A DNA stretch of 64,000 nucleotides from Episyrphus balteatus (GCF_945859705.1 NC_079137.1:70516277-70580276); one strand, 5' to 3'. Shown: positions 9,628 through 23,500, counted from the first letter of the stretch. The notes: a model not told the origin generated them from the sequence alone. Numbers and translations are program-made.

Positions 9628-12600
9628 ATATGCTATCCTTAGGAACTTTTTGTCAACCGTAAGAATTACACATTGTAAATAATAATTCAACTGGAAAAAT
9701 TTAACCAGCAAGACTTATTTTGGGCTTTGTTTTTTTTTTTTTTATTTTATTACAATAATTGTAGAAACCGCTGCTAATTTCACTTTGAAGAATAGATATT
9801 CAAAAAATATTAGTTCAGAAAACTGAAAATTTGTCTAATTTTAATTAAATTTTTTGAGATCTATTTATTGATTATCTCGATTCTGTTTTATATATTTTTT
9901 TGCTGTTTAATTTTTAAAAAAAAAAAAAAAAAACTTAAATTAAAAATAAATCCCTATGCTCACTCACAAAGAAAATAGAAATAACAAAAAAAAAAAAATC
10001 GAACAAAAAAAAAAACTCAATTCACCCTGTATACCGATATAGACACAATATTTATTTGATAGCTTGAGGCTTCGCAGCTCTTTTTTAAAAAAGTCTATTG
10101 AATCGCAAATATAGACTGACAGCAACCAATTTGCCATCTATCTGCACTTCTCATTCAAACTGATGGACGTATCTTTCAATTCGATTATAAAAGAGGAAAT
10201 AAAATTCGATTTGGCACCCACAAAAGCAAAAGCAAAAAAGAATACTAAGAAAAACCAAAGCCGCAGTAAATTCTACTTCTAAAAAAAAAAATAAAGTATA
10301 AAAATACACATCCTATATAATATCTAACCATTGGTATCCTTGTTGAAATAAAAATTCCCTTTTATACAAAGTCTATCTCTGTCTCTCTCTCTTTTTCGTT
10401 GGAAAATCTCTTCCATGTTCGTCCTTGGTTAGGTCGGGTCGTCATCATCATCATCATCATCATCGTCGTTGTAACGTTACACACAAAGCAAATCAAAATC
10501 AAATAAGTGACTGCGATTTGAAGAGTACTTATCATCCAAGCCATTCGTCTATATCTATAAAGAGAGTACCTTCTACATCTATCTTCTTTTTGGTCTTGAT
10601 CGTATACCATGCCAAAGTACATTTATCCTTTCTTGCCTTCATCCTATTAGAGCCACTTAAAAGCTGCAGTAACGCACATCAGAGCTCTGTATACAACACA
10701 CAATATATAACTTACATGACTGTGCTGCGGCTGTTTCAAATTTGTGCCTTAAACAATCGAATTTGTTACCGGAAAAAAGGCCGAAAGCTATATTCTCTGC
10801 TCAAAACCAGAACAATGTTCTTTGTTTCTAAATCTTTAGTCCTGACAAAGAAATAAATACACCAACGAGACAAATGAAATCAAATTTTGACTTTTTTTCC
10901 GGCGAAACGAAGGAAACAAAAAAATTATATAAAAATCGTAATTTCAACTTTTTTGTAGTGTTTACCGTCCTGAGAAGACAAGGCAAGACGTTAGGGTGGG
11001 TTAACGTTACGGTAACGGTGGTAAGGGTAGAATGAGTATTTATCTATCACTCACGCTCACGTCTTCCAGTTGATTCAAGTGAATTCATCTTTATCAAATG
11101 ATAATTGTTAAAAAGGGATAAGAGTCGAATGATTACAGCAACAAAAGTAACGGTGAACCGTAAAAGCGTCGAAAGAAAGAAAAATCGAACCACATTATTA
11201 GATTTTATTGACTTAACTTTGCCCTGAAGATATAAGGTACCTCTCTGCACACACTATACCACCACCACCAACAACACAAAAAAAAAGGACTCTCTAGATG
11301 GATACCAAGGGAGTCCTTGTTACCTTAGAACTTGGTCTTATCTTTAAGGGAATGAGTATATCCCTTTGTATATGTGATGAAGAAAAAAAGAAATAATGGC
11401 GAACCACGACCGCCACACCGGAAAGAAATAATAATAAAGAAGCATTCATGGATACATCGAATATCCGTACCCTTATCCAAAAAGCAACAAAAACAACAAA
11501 AAGATACATTTGCAGTGATTCGGATACCCGACGCAGATCAAATTGATGTTCCCTACTCTTTACCTCTTCCTTTATCCCTACGCCGAATAAAAACCTTACT
11601 TCCATAAAAATAACTAATACCTATAGAATAAAAAAACAAAATGTAGAAAGGTACATTTGGCTGAAGAATGACGAGTATAAGGATTCATTCTTAATTCCAT
11701 TCGACTGTCAGAGTTGTGTCTTGTGTGGTTGAACATTTTCTTGTCTTTATCCTTGAATTGCCAATCGCAATGATTGTAATAATCAGAAATTACCTTTTGC
11801 GCAAAATTCAGCGAATTTTTCTTTTTTTTTTGGTTTATTTTTATATATTTTATTTTTTTTTTTCGTATAATAGTGTTGTGGATAGAGGAGGAAGGATGTC
11901 ATCAGGATAACGTCATCTTTTATTTCAATCGTGTTGAATGTTACACAAAATAGTGGAATGAGGTTGAAGAAGTGGGAGTGGGGGAGGGAAATCTTAAAAG
12001 GAAAGGGAATCAAATAAAATAAATATATCAAAGTAGACGTCACCGAAAAAGAACTAGAGAAGGAGTGACATTCAAGTAGGTACCTTTCTTGGGATTCTTT
12101 CTCGTTTTTTCTGAGAATACAAAAAAAAAAAAAAATAAGTTAATACTGGAGGCGGTTTTAAGAAATTTCGAGTAATTTAAATGCAGACTGAGTCTGTTTT
12201 TAGGGAAAAATAATTTTGTTTAAAAATGCTACAAATTTAAGAATTTGTTTTTTAAGACCTTTATCTAAAAAGTTCTTAAAGTCTACTCAAATTTTGAAAA
12301 TTTAAGATCGCTATATATATATTTAAAAAAAAAAAATATGTGGGCAAGGCCTTATCAGGCATATTCTTCAGTCATATTATAAAATAAGGACCTCAGAAAT
12401 TTCCTCGTAATTGTTATTTAAATTCTGCATACCCTTTCGAAAAGTACTGGAACCTTCTTTAAAAGTTGACAGTTCAAATGATTGTTTAAAAATTGTTGTT
12501 CATCTGGGACCTCAAGGAGGAAAGAGACCTCAGAACTTCTTTTTATTCAGAGCCTTTGTGCTGATTTAATTAAACTAATAAAATTAGAACTGAATCAACA

Positions 12601-12768
12601 AATACAACTTTTTGACTTATGAGAAATTGTAAGCGAATTTGAGACCCAGTTGAAAAAAAGTAACATCTCAGCAGATACTAAAAATGACCTAACACAAATT
12701 ATTACAAAAATTGAATTTTGTTAAGTGTATTAGATAAGAATCTTTACTGAATTTATTGTTGTGTTCCA
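9628..12768. other. Host-like non-repetitive DNA with simple repeats
   Basis: From about 10020 to 12110 the sequence is of balanced complexity with no element recognised. It includes a CAT run at 10440-10470, poly-T near 11820-11865 and poly-A near 9915, 9985 and 12120. The 143-codon frame at 10425-10856 begins in the CAT run (polyhistidine) and has no other protein-like feature. This block is a candidate intron or regulatory DNA, but nothing shows it. Confidence 0.4.
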
Positions 12769-12771
12769 TAA

Positions 12772-12943
12772 AGGCTTGGCCACACCGGAGGGTATGCGGT
12801 AGCGGTACGGGTAGAGGTAACGGTACTTGTATGAAAAAAATTCCAAACTGACATATCAACGTTCAGATGTGGAATTTATTTCATACAAATATCGTTACCG
12901 CTACCCGTACCTCTACCGCGTACCCTCCGGTGTGGCCAAGCCT
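12772..12943. mobile_element. 172-bp Harbinger-like MITE
   Basis: The termini are inverted: AGGCTTGGCCACACCGGAGG at the left and its reverse complement at the right. The match continues through GGTAGCGGTACGGGTAGAGG-type GC-rich DNA to about 60 bp. A 3-bp direct repeat TAA flanks it (12769-12771 and 12944-12946), which fits the TWA target of PIF/Harbinger. The GC-rich arms stand out in AT-rich surroundings. The centre, about 50 bp, is unpaired. Confidence 0.75.
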
Positions 12944-12946
12944 TAA

Positions 12947-13632
12947 ACGTTCCGATTTTGTTTAAATTTGTAAACAGTTGATTTTAAAAAATATTTTAAA
13001 TTCTCAAAAAATTAATTTATGTATTTGATTTAAAAAGAGACCTTATACGAATATGAGAACTGATTTAATTTCTTTTTATTTCAATGATTTTAAGAAAAAG
13101 TTAATAGAATATAATCTTTGGGTCGGATGCCTCGATTGCTAAAGAATTAAATTCAATTAGGTCTCAAAAATCTATGGGACTCATATAAAAAAATGATTTT
13201 GAATAATTTAATTTTTTATCTGATAGATTCCAACACTTCTTCTAAATGATTTTAATATTCACAAGGGTTAAATTACTCTACAAAAAATATGAAGATCCAA
13301 AAATATTTTTGTCAAGAACTTTAAAATCTGATACTGACAGAATATAATGACTCCAAACAATGGTTAGAGTTTATTTCACTTTAACTGATTAAGTACCTAT
13401 ACAGGTTTTTCAATTAAGACCCCAATACAATACAAATTTTCAAATCGAATTTTATGTTAAAATAAAAATAATATCCCAGTTTTTTTCTATATATCAGCAG
13501 TACGGACCTTAAATAATGTACTTTTTTTTGTAAAGTTTTTGTAATAAATTGAAGAGAATTAAAGAGAATTAGAAAAACATTCATAAATATAATATATTGT
13601 TTTTTTTTTTTTTTATCTTAAAATATTACAAT
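12947..13632. other. AT-rich unassigned DNA
   Basis: No gene, tRNA or clear repeat is seen; there is poly-T at 13600-13614. Confidence 0.4.
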
Positions 13633-13635
13633 TGA

Positions 13636-15157
13636 TAGTAGAGTAACTAAAGCAAATTATTAGGGAACCCGGCCGAACAGCTCTGATTTTGACGATATTT
13701 TTTTTCAAACGTAGGTAATTAAAAATACTTTAAAGTCTATAGATTAAAAATTGCCGATGCGGTGTTGCCGTATTGTTTTTTAAAATTAAATTTTTTTTTT
13801 AAGAAAACCATTTTTTTTGCTTAAATTTCATAAAACAAATGATAGCAAAAGATTCTCTAGGTAATTTAAGGAAAATATATAAAAGGCAGTAAGGGACAAT
13901 CTTAAATCGTTTAAGCTATAAATGCAATTTTCTTACATTCTGACCTCAAACACAAAAAAAATATTTTGAAAACAACGGCAACACCTACAATATTTTAAAA
14001 TACATTTTTAAAAAGTCAGAAGCTCATTCTTATCTCTTAAATTTAAATCCACTAAATTTAATCAAGACTTTTTGAAAAAATGGTCCTCAAACTCAGAATT
14101 AAAAAAAAAAAATGTTATTAGAAAAATTTAAAATGACTTTTTTCCAAACTTTTTCTAATAAATATGAATTTATTTAAAAAAAATTTTTGGCCATAAATAT
14201 TATCAGTTGAATTTCGAAGCAAAAAAGGTAAAATATATCACACTTTTGAAAAAAAAAATGAAAAATTCCTTCATTTCAATGGTTTTTTTTTATTAAAACT
14301 GAATTTTTGCATTGAAATAATTAATTTTCTCAAAGACTGTGGTAAATAGGAACTTGAAATTTTTGCTATTTAACTTTCAACAGTAAGGGTTATTAAATGA
14401 ACAAAAAATAATTTTATGTTGAGATGTTGAACTTAAAAAAAAAAAAATAAGTTACATTTTTTTTCAAAACTTTTATTAAAAAAATTTTTTCGAAAATGAA
14501 ATACTTTTTAGTTTTTTTCATAAACCGTAATACATATTGACATTTCCTTTTATAATTTGAAATCATAATAAATGCGGCCAAAAAAATTTATATAAAATAA
14601 ATGCATTTTATATTACGACCAAGTTTAAAAAACGACATGTTAAAATTTTTTCAATAATTTTTTTTTTTGCAAAAATCTGAGTTCAATTACCATTCTTTCA
14701 AAAGCCGTTCATTCAAATAACTTAATTTTAATTTTACACATATGACTAAGCTTCTAGCTTTTAAAAAATGTATATTTGAATATTGTAGGTGTTGCCGTTG
14801 TGTTCAAATATTTTTTTTTTTGTTTAAAGTCAATTAATAAGAAAATTGCATCCACCGCTTGAACTATGGAAGATTGTCCCTCAATCCCATATATTTTTTT
14901 CCTTGAATTTCTTAGACAATCTTTTGGCATCAATTAATTAATGAAATTTAAGAAAAATTTTTGAAAAAAATTTGTTTTTGTTCACAAAAATCTTCAATTA
15001 AATTTAAAAAATCAAAACGACAACACCGGCAATTTTTAATCTATAGACTTTAAAGTATTTTTAATTACCGACGTTTGAAAAAAAAGATCATCAAAATCTA
15101 AGCTGTTCGTCCGGGTTCCCTAATATTGCCAATTTTTGATCTATAGTTACTCCACTG
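13636..15157. mobile_element. 1.5 kb palindromic element, copy A
   Basis: The element is bounded by TAGTAGAGTAACTA and CAGTGGAGTAACTA (right end reversed), with 3-bp direct repeats TGA at 13633-13635 and 15158-15160. The two halves are an imperfect palindrome. The outer 110 bp (landmarks AGGGAACCCGGMCGAACAGCT and GACTTTAAAGT) match closely, and similarity falls towards the centre. Full-length relatives lie at 41968, 50181 and 54329. The copies here and at 50181 share an orientation. No transposase is encoded. A 3-bp duplication without fixed sequence does not fit Harbinger well, so the superfamily is open. Confidence 0.88.
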
Positions 15158-15160
15158 TGA

Positions 15161-18100
15161 CCTTAAGTAAGGAATCATACAAACATTTGAAGAATAATGG
15201 CAAAAATCTATACACTACAACTGTACAAAAGTCAACATTGTTTACATTCGTACCAAAAAATTTTCCCATCAAAATATTGTAGACTGAATTTAAGCCCTCT
15301 ACAAATATACATATTTAGTCATTTAATGATTTTTTTAAAGTAATTTTATTTCCTAAAAAGTTCCAAACCATCAAAACATTATTGATGTTTAAGAGCCATT
15401 AATATGCCTTTGACCCTATAAAAAGGAGAACAATAATTGTCAATAGTTTTTTCTTTGGACCTCATAAAAGTAAATACCAAAACAAATTGAGAAAACCTTA
15501 CAAATTATTTCTCTATAAAGGTCAATTTTTCAATAGTCAGATAAACCTCAGATAGAGCTCATTCCTAGGAATAAAAGTTTTTTTTATATTGACATTTATT
15601 CTTCTGATAGTCCAACTGACGATAGAAAAAACAGGGCTAAATGAAACAAATTTGGCATTTCGTATTTAGACCCTAAAAATATTTCATATACATAAGTCTT
15701 CAGAAATAAAGCTGAGAATAGATTCAGCGACTTCTTCAAAACATTTAAAAAAATATCATTGTATAAAAAAAAAGCTATAAAAAGAAGCTATTAGAAAATA
15801 TATTAATTGTGTTAAAGTAAAAACTAAGACCCTAGTCTGCTCTGAAAACTTGCTTGGCAATATTTGTCTCAAAGTTATTTTTGGGAACAGTACATAACAT
15901 AAATTGGTTTCGTTTTCTTTCATCTTTCATGAATGAATAAAATACAATGCCTTGGATACTGAATTTAAAATATCTGAGCCATTTTGACAATAGCAACTGT
16001 TCAAAAACAAATCCTCGTGACAATGAGGTTTTTTTTTAAAATCAAGTCTTAATTTTATTTTAATTGGCTCTTTATCGATACTTATTTTTCATTCAATAAA
16101 AGCTTCTATTGGACATCTTTCTAAAGCTTAAGTTTCAAGAAATTTTCTTAAAATCAAAAAAAAAAAAAAAAAAATATCGACATAAAATTGAGTTCTAGCA
16201 GAAAACATAAATATAATATTTCAGTTTAGGCCCATTTCACCCTGAAGCCTCATCAACATCAAGGATTTAGCACCCCATTAACAACATACAACAGAAGGTC
16301 TATAGAAGAGATTGGGGGTACATCACAACACACAGAGCCTCAAACACATTGTCTATAAAGAAAAGACTTTCTCCCTATCTCTCTCTCTCTCTCTCTCTCT
16401 CGCTCTGTCTCTTTCTATAAAATATTATAGGGTTGTGGAAAAGCTTTGCAATTTTAAGAGGTTTTTATTGGTAATGCGATTACGAAAAAAGTTTCTCCAT
16501 TCTTCTTCTTCCTTCCTGGATGCCTCACTGGCTTCCAGGACAAGTCAGCCAAAAATAAGTTAAGACCACCACCAACAAAACAACTATTGAATAATAACAA
16601 CAACATAATACGATGGCCGACGACGGTAAAACTTCTTTCCCGCATCAATGTTTTGGTCGAATGGTAAATTTTAATAGAAATTAGAAAATTGTTTTTTCTA
16701 TCGAAATATATAGGGAATTATTTGAGAGGCTATAAGTCAACCCACACACACACACACAATAACAAACACAGATTTATTTGTAACAACAAGGATGACAATG
16801 ACGATGATGACAACGAAAAGTATCTTATTTAATAAAGATCACGTAGTGAAACGTATATAGGGTATCGGGGATTTCGTTGGCACTAATTAAATGAATTTAC
16901 TCAGCCAAAAACAAACACACCTTTAAGAGCAAGGATTAGATGATGATGATGATGATGAAAAAGAAGAAGAATATTGAAAGCCTTAGGCACGGCACACACT
17001 CCCGGATGTATAAAGTTATTTTTATTTTTTTTTCTCAGCATATCGCACCTGAGCAAAAGATATCCCTTCTTTTGAGCATATCACACGTTTGCTTATCTAA
17101 CAGGATTCTCGCAGGATTCTCGCAAAAGATTCACACATACTTTGGCCAGGACCAAAGAACACTGCGAGAGCTCAGCAGCTAATCTAGAAACAAGATGGCA
17201 AAACGAAAGAAGGAAGAAAAAAAAAAATCCTAATTGATGATAACTTCCATTTAAGTGGAAGAATGAAATTATCTTTGATGGCCCAGAGCAACCAGAGAAA
17301 AAAAGGAGTCGTACTCGTTCGTGTGCCAAATGCGATACAAAAATATTACTACACCAACACTCCACGAGTATCCTTTTTTTCCTTTTTGGTTGATAGATAT
17401 GGTATCAGTGAGAGAAGGAGAATGGAGTATTCAATTGATAGGATTTGGTGATTTTTCAAAAAAAAGTCCTTCCAATTCTCGTACCATATCAATCCTGCCA
17501 CCTTCAAGTCGAAGGAGATCCCTTTTCTATCTTTTTGTTGGGTTTGCGCGAGCAAAGTGTGATTTCACAATATAATAATTGGGTGTCAAGTGAATTTTAT
17601 TGATATTTGACTTTGACAGAAATTTTGTAAGAATTTTCTTCTTTGGCGCGTTTTGTGTGTGTTGTTAAGGACATTTGACATCTCTCCTTGGATTTTACAA
17701 CGACCGAGGGTTGATGGCCCATATCGGTTATACTCTCTCTCTCTCTCTCTCTCTCTGGTCCGCGCTTGGTTGATTCTTTTCATAGTGAGAAAATGGTTAT
17801 ATAGAATAGATAGGAAGTGGAGGAAGGGTTTATAGAAGTTCAATAGTAAAAAGCATTGAAGTTTTTCGATTGAAAGTGACATTTGCTTTGATTTTATCTT
17901 TTTTAAAAATATCTCTCTCACTCTTTTTTTTTTCTCAATCTGTCTAGTTTTCGTAGTGAATTTTCGTTTTTGATTGAAGAAGGGAAAAGTTAGTTTGTTT
18001 TTTTTTTTTATTCTGTGTTAATGCATTCGTGCAGAAAAAAAGGTTTTTTTATTGAAGATTTTTTTTTTTAAATCTTGTAATGTAATGTGTTATTGGGTAA

Positions 18101-18710
18101 AGTGACCTCTCTTTTATGTTTGACTTTCATTTCTTTAGTTTTATTATTTATTTTTTATGAAATTTAGTACAACCAATTGGATGTTTTCTTTTCATCAAGC
18201 TTTTTTTAAAGTAACAGAAAGCTGCTGCGGTCAAAAATCCAAATTGAAGAAGTATGTATTGTATATGTCCTAGAATCAAATTTGAACTGGCAATGTTCTA
18301 GCACATCCAAGTAGAATATTTGTATGAAAAAAACAAAAGGCTGAAGAACTATAACTGTTTCAGAAAAATAGAACACCATTTTTTGAAAAAAACTAATTTA
18401 TTCAATGAAATGACAAAAATTTGTTTTGTTGTAAAGGACATAAGCTTTTTGGGAAGCTTACGATAACAGCGTTTTTGGGCAAGGGTATAGGTACTTTATA
18501 TTATGTCGCATACAACTACAACTTATAAAGAGTCAAAATTTGGCGACTAATCTTTGATAAGGTACTACCATGATTGTTTGATACGGATAGTTATGATTTG
18601 GAAGCTAAGAGCCTTTAACGCTTAAAATAGTGAATTTTTACACAAGAAACTTATGAACTAGATTTTTCTTCATTTTTCTCAGTTGATTTTGCTGGTAGGT
18701 ATTCCTGGTG
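15161..18710. other. AT-rich then host-like DNA with simple repeats
   Basis: No gene is supported. Simple repeats are CT at 16376-16402, CA at 16743-16758, GAT at 16939-16957 and CT at 17732-17756, plus poly-A at 16158-16173. The stretch 16240-18100 has host-like complexity. Frames of 60-111 codons overlap one another on both strands and lack protein character. Confidence 0.4.
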
Positions 18711-19615
18711 ATCTGAAGGAAAAAATTCGTACTAATTTGGTTCAGAATTTTTCCGACTTTAATTTAAATTTGTGCTTTGGTATTTTTTTTCAACTTTTTA
18801 GTCTTTTGAATAGACCCCTTTGCATGGAAAAAATTCGAACTAATTTGGTTCAGAATTTTTCCGACTTTAATTTGAATTAATGTTTTGGTAGTTTTTTTTT
18901 TAAACTTTTTAGTTTATTGAATAGACCGTTTTGAATGGAAAAAATTCGTACTAATTTGGTTCAGAATTTTTCCGACTTTAATTTAAATTTGTGTTTTCTT
19001 AGTTTTTTTAAACTTTTTAGTCTATTGAATAGACCGTTTTGAATGGAATAAATTCGTACTAATTTGGTTCAGAATTTTTCCGACTTTAATTAAAATTTGT
19101 GTTTTGGTAGTTTTTTTTTAAACTTTTTAGTCTATTGAATAAATTTTTTTGAATGGAATAAATTCGTACTAATTTGGTTCAGAATTTTTCCGACTTTAAT
19201 TTAAATTTGCGTTTTGGTAGTTTTTTTTTTTAAGTTTTTAGTCTATTGAATAGACCGTTTTGAATGGAATAAATTCGTACTAATTTGGTTCAGAATTTTT
19301 CCGACTTTAATTAAAATTTGTGTTTTGGTAGTTTTTTTTTAAACTTTTTAGTCTATTGAATAAATTTTTTTGAATGGAATAAATTCGTACTAATTTGGTT
19401 CAGAATTTTTCCGACTTTAATTTTAATTTGTGTTTTGGTAGTTTTTTTTTTTTTAAACTTTTTAGTCTATTGAATAGACCCTTTTGAATGGAAAAAATTC
19501 GTACTAATTTGGTTCAAAAATTTTCCGACTTTAATTTAATTTAAATTTGTGTTTTCTTAGTTTTTTAAAACTTTTTAGTCTATTGAATAGATACTTTTGA
19601 ATGGAAAAAATTCGT
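18711..19615. repeat. 110-bp satellite, eight units
   Basis: The landmark ATTCGTACTAATTTGGTTCA recurs near 18725, 18833, 18944, 19052, 19162, 19273, 19383 and 19497, with a truncated start at 19610. Spacing varies between 108 and 114 bp because of a T-run of changing length in each unit. Units alternate between two variants (ATAGACCGTTTTGAATGG and ATAAATTTTTTTGAATGG). Confidence 0.9.
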
Positions 19616-19718
19616 TCACGAGTTTTTATTGCTGAATAATATTCAGTGAATATGATTCCTTGCCATAAAAGTATATTTCAATCAAAAGTGGTACTTAATT
19701 CCTTGATGTATTTCTGAG

Positions 19719-20521
19719 GGGTTGGGGTCAAAATTCTGCCGGGGTCAAAATTTTTTTGTCAAAATTCTGCTTTCAAAATTCTGCTTTACAAAATTCTGCT
19801 TTCAAAATTCTGCTTTTCAAAATTCTGTTTTTCAAAATTCTGTTTTTCAAAATTCTGCTTTTCATAATTCTGCTTTTCAAAATTCTGCAAAAAATTAAAA
19901 AAGGGTTTGGAAAATGTTAAAAAGCGCGCGCTTTTTAACATTTTCCAAACCCTTTTTTAATTTTTTGCAGAATTCTGTAAAATCATCTTTTTGAAAAATT
20001 ATCTGCTTATTTGATTACTTACCTACATAATTTGTCATTTTTTAAATGCGAATTAATTTTTGTTTTATAAATGAATAAATTTGAAAATATTAAGAAAACG
20101 TTTTTAATATTAAACATTTCCGAAAATAACTAAAAATTTATTAATTTATCAAATAAAGATGAATATTCAAAAATTTGAATAAGAAAAGGAATATACAACA
20201 TCGGTTCCAATTAGTATACATATTTTATTTGAAAGAAAGTCAGTATATGCATTTCAAAAAATATTTGCGACACTTAACACTTAAAGTACCAATGTTGAAT
20301 TACATTAATGAGGTGTATTTTTCTTTAGCCAGCGCATATGCTATAAAAAAAACAGAATTAGCAGAATTTTTTTGTTCAAATATAATGCTGGCAGAATTTT
20401 GAAAAGCAGAATTTTAAAAAGCAGAATTTTGAAAAACAGAATAGAAAAAAAGCAGAATTTTGAAAAACAGAATTTTCGCTGAAAAAGCAGAATTTTGAAG
20501 CCAGAATTTTGACCCGATCCC
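19719..20521. mobile_element. 803-bp Mutator-like MITE with CAAAATTCTG arrays at both ends
   Basis: The left end GGGTTGGGGTCAAAATTCTG and the reversed right end GGGATCGGGTCAAAATTCTG form inverted termini. Perfect 9-bp direct repeats ATTTCTGAG flank them (19710-19718 and 20522-20530). Nine-base duplications and GGG-starting ends suggest a Mutator-like element. Each end continues as an irregular array of CAAAATTCTGCTTTT words, about nine per side, inverted between the sides. A 94-bp perfect palindrome lies near the left array. A relative is at 49033-49633. Confidence 0.8.
19881..19974. repeat. 94-bp perfect palindrome without loop
   Basis: The 47-bp arms are exact reverse complements centred on GCGCGCGC (19924-19931), flanked by AAAAA/TTTTT. 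Its ends carry the AATTCTGC word used throughout the host element. Loopless palindromes of this size are prone to cruciform extrusion and deletion, so its perfection implies recent origin or conversion. Confidence 0.93.
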
Positions 20522-20530
20522 ATTTCTGAG

Positions 20531-23500
20531 AAAACGGCAACACTGGTCATTTTTTAGTTTTTTTTTTTTTTTATTTTACTCGAAAATTAAGCCTAACTTT
20601 AGAATGTTTTTTTAGAGACACTTTTCATAAAAAAAATTAATTTTCTATCAAATTAAGTTTTTTAAATTACCTACATAATTTGGACTAAAATTTTAACCTC
20701 AAATCAACGAAAAAATTCAATAAATTTTGTGTTTTAAAATGCTTTAATCTCCAAATGAAGCATGTTATTTAATTTCTTATACAACAAAATATTATCTTAA
20801 CTTGGCGCCGTTGTAAAAAAAAAATACTTTTTTGAGCTTTAATTCGTTTTGAAAGAAAAGAATTTTCAAAAATTAAATTGAAATATTTTAATATTTCTTT
20901 TAAAAAATAAACACGTTTTTTGAAAATAGTCCTATTTTAGGTCACCTTCTCCTTTCATAAAATTAAATTCCAATTAGAATTACTTTGTGTTCTAAAATTT
21001 GTCCAACAAGAATTTAGAATATAATGTTTTTTTTTGTTTTTGTTTGTGAGTAAATTACTTACGTTGTTAATCTGAAATTAAAGTAACTATACAGTATACA
21101 GCTTGACATAAAAAAAGTTAAATAATGCCTTTATTTTAGCAAAATTATTAATTTTTCATGTTAAGGTCAAAAACATATTTTATCCAGATACCTAAATAGG
21201 TTATTGTTTCGATTAGATTAATTAAAAACATAATTTTCTAAAACATTAACCTATTGAAAATAGATTTTTTTTTTAATTATTTATGATTACTATCTATTTT
21301 ATTCCCATCAAAACCAAAAAACAAAAATTTCAAACAAAACATACTCCAATTCTAAAAAAAATTAATAATCAACCAAATGCTAATCCTGTGGTGAATTCTC
21401 TTCAATATGTTTTGTTTCTATTTTTTTTTTTTTTATTTTTAGTTTTTCTTTTATGTTTTTAATAAAATAAAACCACACAAAAACACATACCACACAATAT
21501 TAATGGGTTTGCATTAATTAGTCAATATTTTCCTGCTGGAAAAATGAAAATAAAATTAACACAAAGCAAAACAAAACAAAAATAAAATAAAATAAAAAAA
21601 AAATGAAACAAAACACAAGAACAAAAAAAAAAAAAAATTATCTCATTCTGCATAATAGGATTTTGATGAAATGTTTGGTTAACCGTTTTATCCGCTACCG
21701 CTACCGCACTACCGCCAATGCGTTGTAACCATAAACCAAATGTAAACTTTCAACGTTGTTTCTTTTATCCTACTGCTATCAGTCTGCCTCCTCTATTTGT
21801 TAGGTAAAAAGGCTATGAGGTAGGTACTTCAAACTCATATCCAACAAACATAATAATGTATATGTGCGTGCTTTTGAATGAAAACAATAAGCTCCTATTA
21901 TTGTTAATAATACGAAAGCCACATAGTGAAACGCCCAACACCAATGTCAAAATACCCGCCCTCTGGCGGCGGTAGGTACCATCCCTAACACAAAAACCTA
22001 CAACTATCTATATATCTACATTTTCATAACTGTACAAATATTCAATAAAGGTTTGCTATGCTGTGCAGGTGGGTTATATCACCGTCATCGGATGGTTTTT
22101 CATAAGAAGGGGTCCGAAGGGGGGGTTGATTTTTCCGCAACCCCAATTATCCCCACCATCCGTCTAATCAGTTTATCACATCATAATTATCGGTTGCTGT
22201 ATGGTTTTGCTGCATGTTCGCTATCTATTTGATTCAGTGCCAACCGAGAGAGCTGAGACCTCAACCCCAAACCCACCGCACATTCGCATCGCACCCTTTA
22301 TTATTAGCAACAACATGCGGCGGCGGCATTGCATCGCATCACAAGCTCTATAACCTAAAGTTGCCCTTGGAGTGCAATATTATGCGAAATGCGATGCAAC
22401 TGCTGGCTGCTGCTGGATTCTTTTTGTTCTCTCGTTCTCGTTGTTGTTGTTGTTTTTGTTAATGTTGCCGTGGAAACTGAATGAAAAGCGTCAATCAATA
22501 TGATTTCCCGGAACATCAATCAGGCATAAGCTGAATCCAATGTAATTACAGAGAAAGACGATAGGTTTGAGGTAATATGGGGTAGCCGCATTGCCTATAA
22601 AAGAGCCCCCCCCCCCCCCATTATACAATGACCGATTCTGAGAGTCACATAGAGTTGAATGTTGAAGCCATACGCACGCTGGAAATAGATAACACGACGT
22701 GGTGGCAAGAGTTGTGTGCAGTCCTTTTCTCCCCCCCCCCCCTCAAACAACCCCCTCCCCCCTCTCATCCTCTGGCTATTCTTCTTATTGCATTTCGACG
22801 CCATCGCCATAGCAATGCAACCAAAGTTCAAACGAATGTCCTGTGGTAACTAATTAAAATAGTCATTCATCACCAGGACCTCTATATACACACACATTCA
22901 CACACACAAACACAGACTAACAATTTATTTGTTTTTTGTATAAAGCAACAACTGGAAAATGATGAAAACAAAAATGTGAAGGAATAAAAAACAAAAAAGA
23001 TTGCATATCAAAAAGCAGAAACTGAAGCCGAGTTGGAGCCTTTTGTGTATGCCTTGACTATGACTCGACTCCCACACACACACACGAGAGGACGAGAACC
23101 AGGACGAAGCTCAGTCAGTCGCATTAAAACTGTTGAAACGAAATTAAATTCTTGTCAACTGTTTCATCAAAAAAGTCATCATGTAGTCATGGCCGTTGTT
23201 TTTTGGGTTGCAACAGAATGAGGAGGGGGAGAGGAGGGGAGGGTTGCCAGACCGCATTTTGTATTTTACAAAAATTAAAAGCAGAAAATATGTTTCAAAA
23301 AGGGGGGGAAGGGGGTAAAGGGATGATATAAAAACTTTAAAAAAGGGTTGAGGGGGAGTGGGTAGGTTTATATGTGTATGATGTTTGGGCAAAAGAAGAT
23401 AATTAGCATACAGCAAAGCGGTACACTTCAGAGCACTGCGAAAGCGAAAAGTCCAGAGAATATCAGCATACACTCATCATATGGGGATCACAGAGGTCCG

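Noticed and set aside
10425..10856. 143-codon plus-strand frame beginning with polyhistidine
   Set aside because: The histidines come from a CAT microsatellite and the remainder has no protein character, splice signals or upstream support.
18711..19615. CRISPR-like array
   Set aside because: The whole 110-bp unit is repeated with no unique spacers, and the context is eukaryotic.
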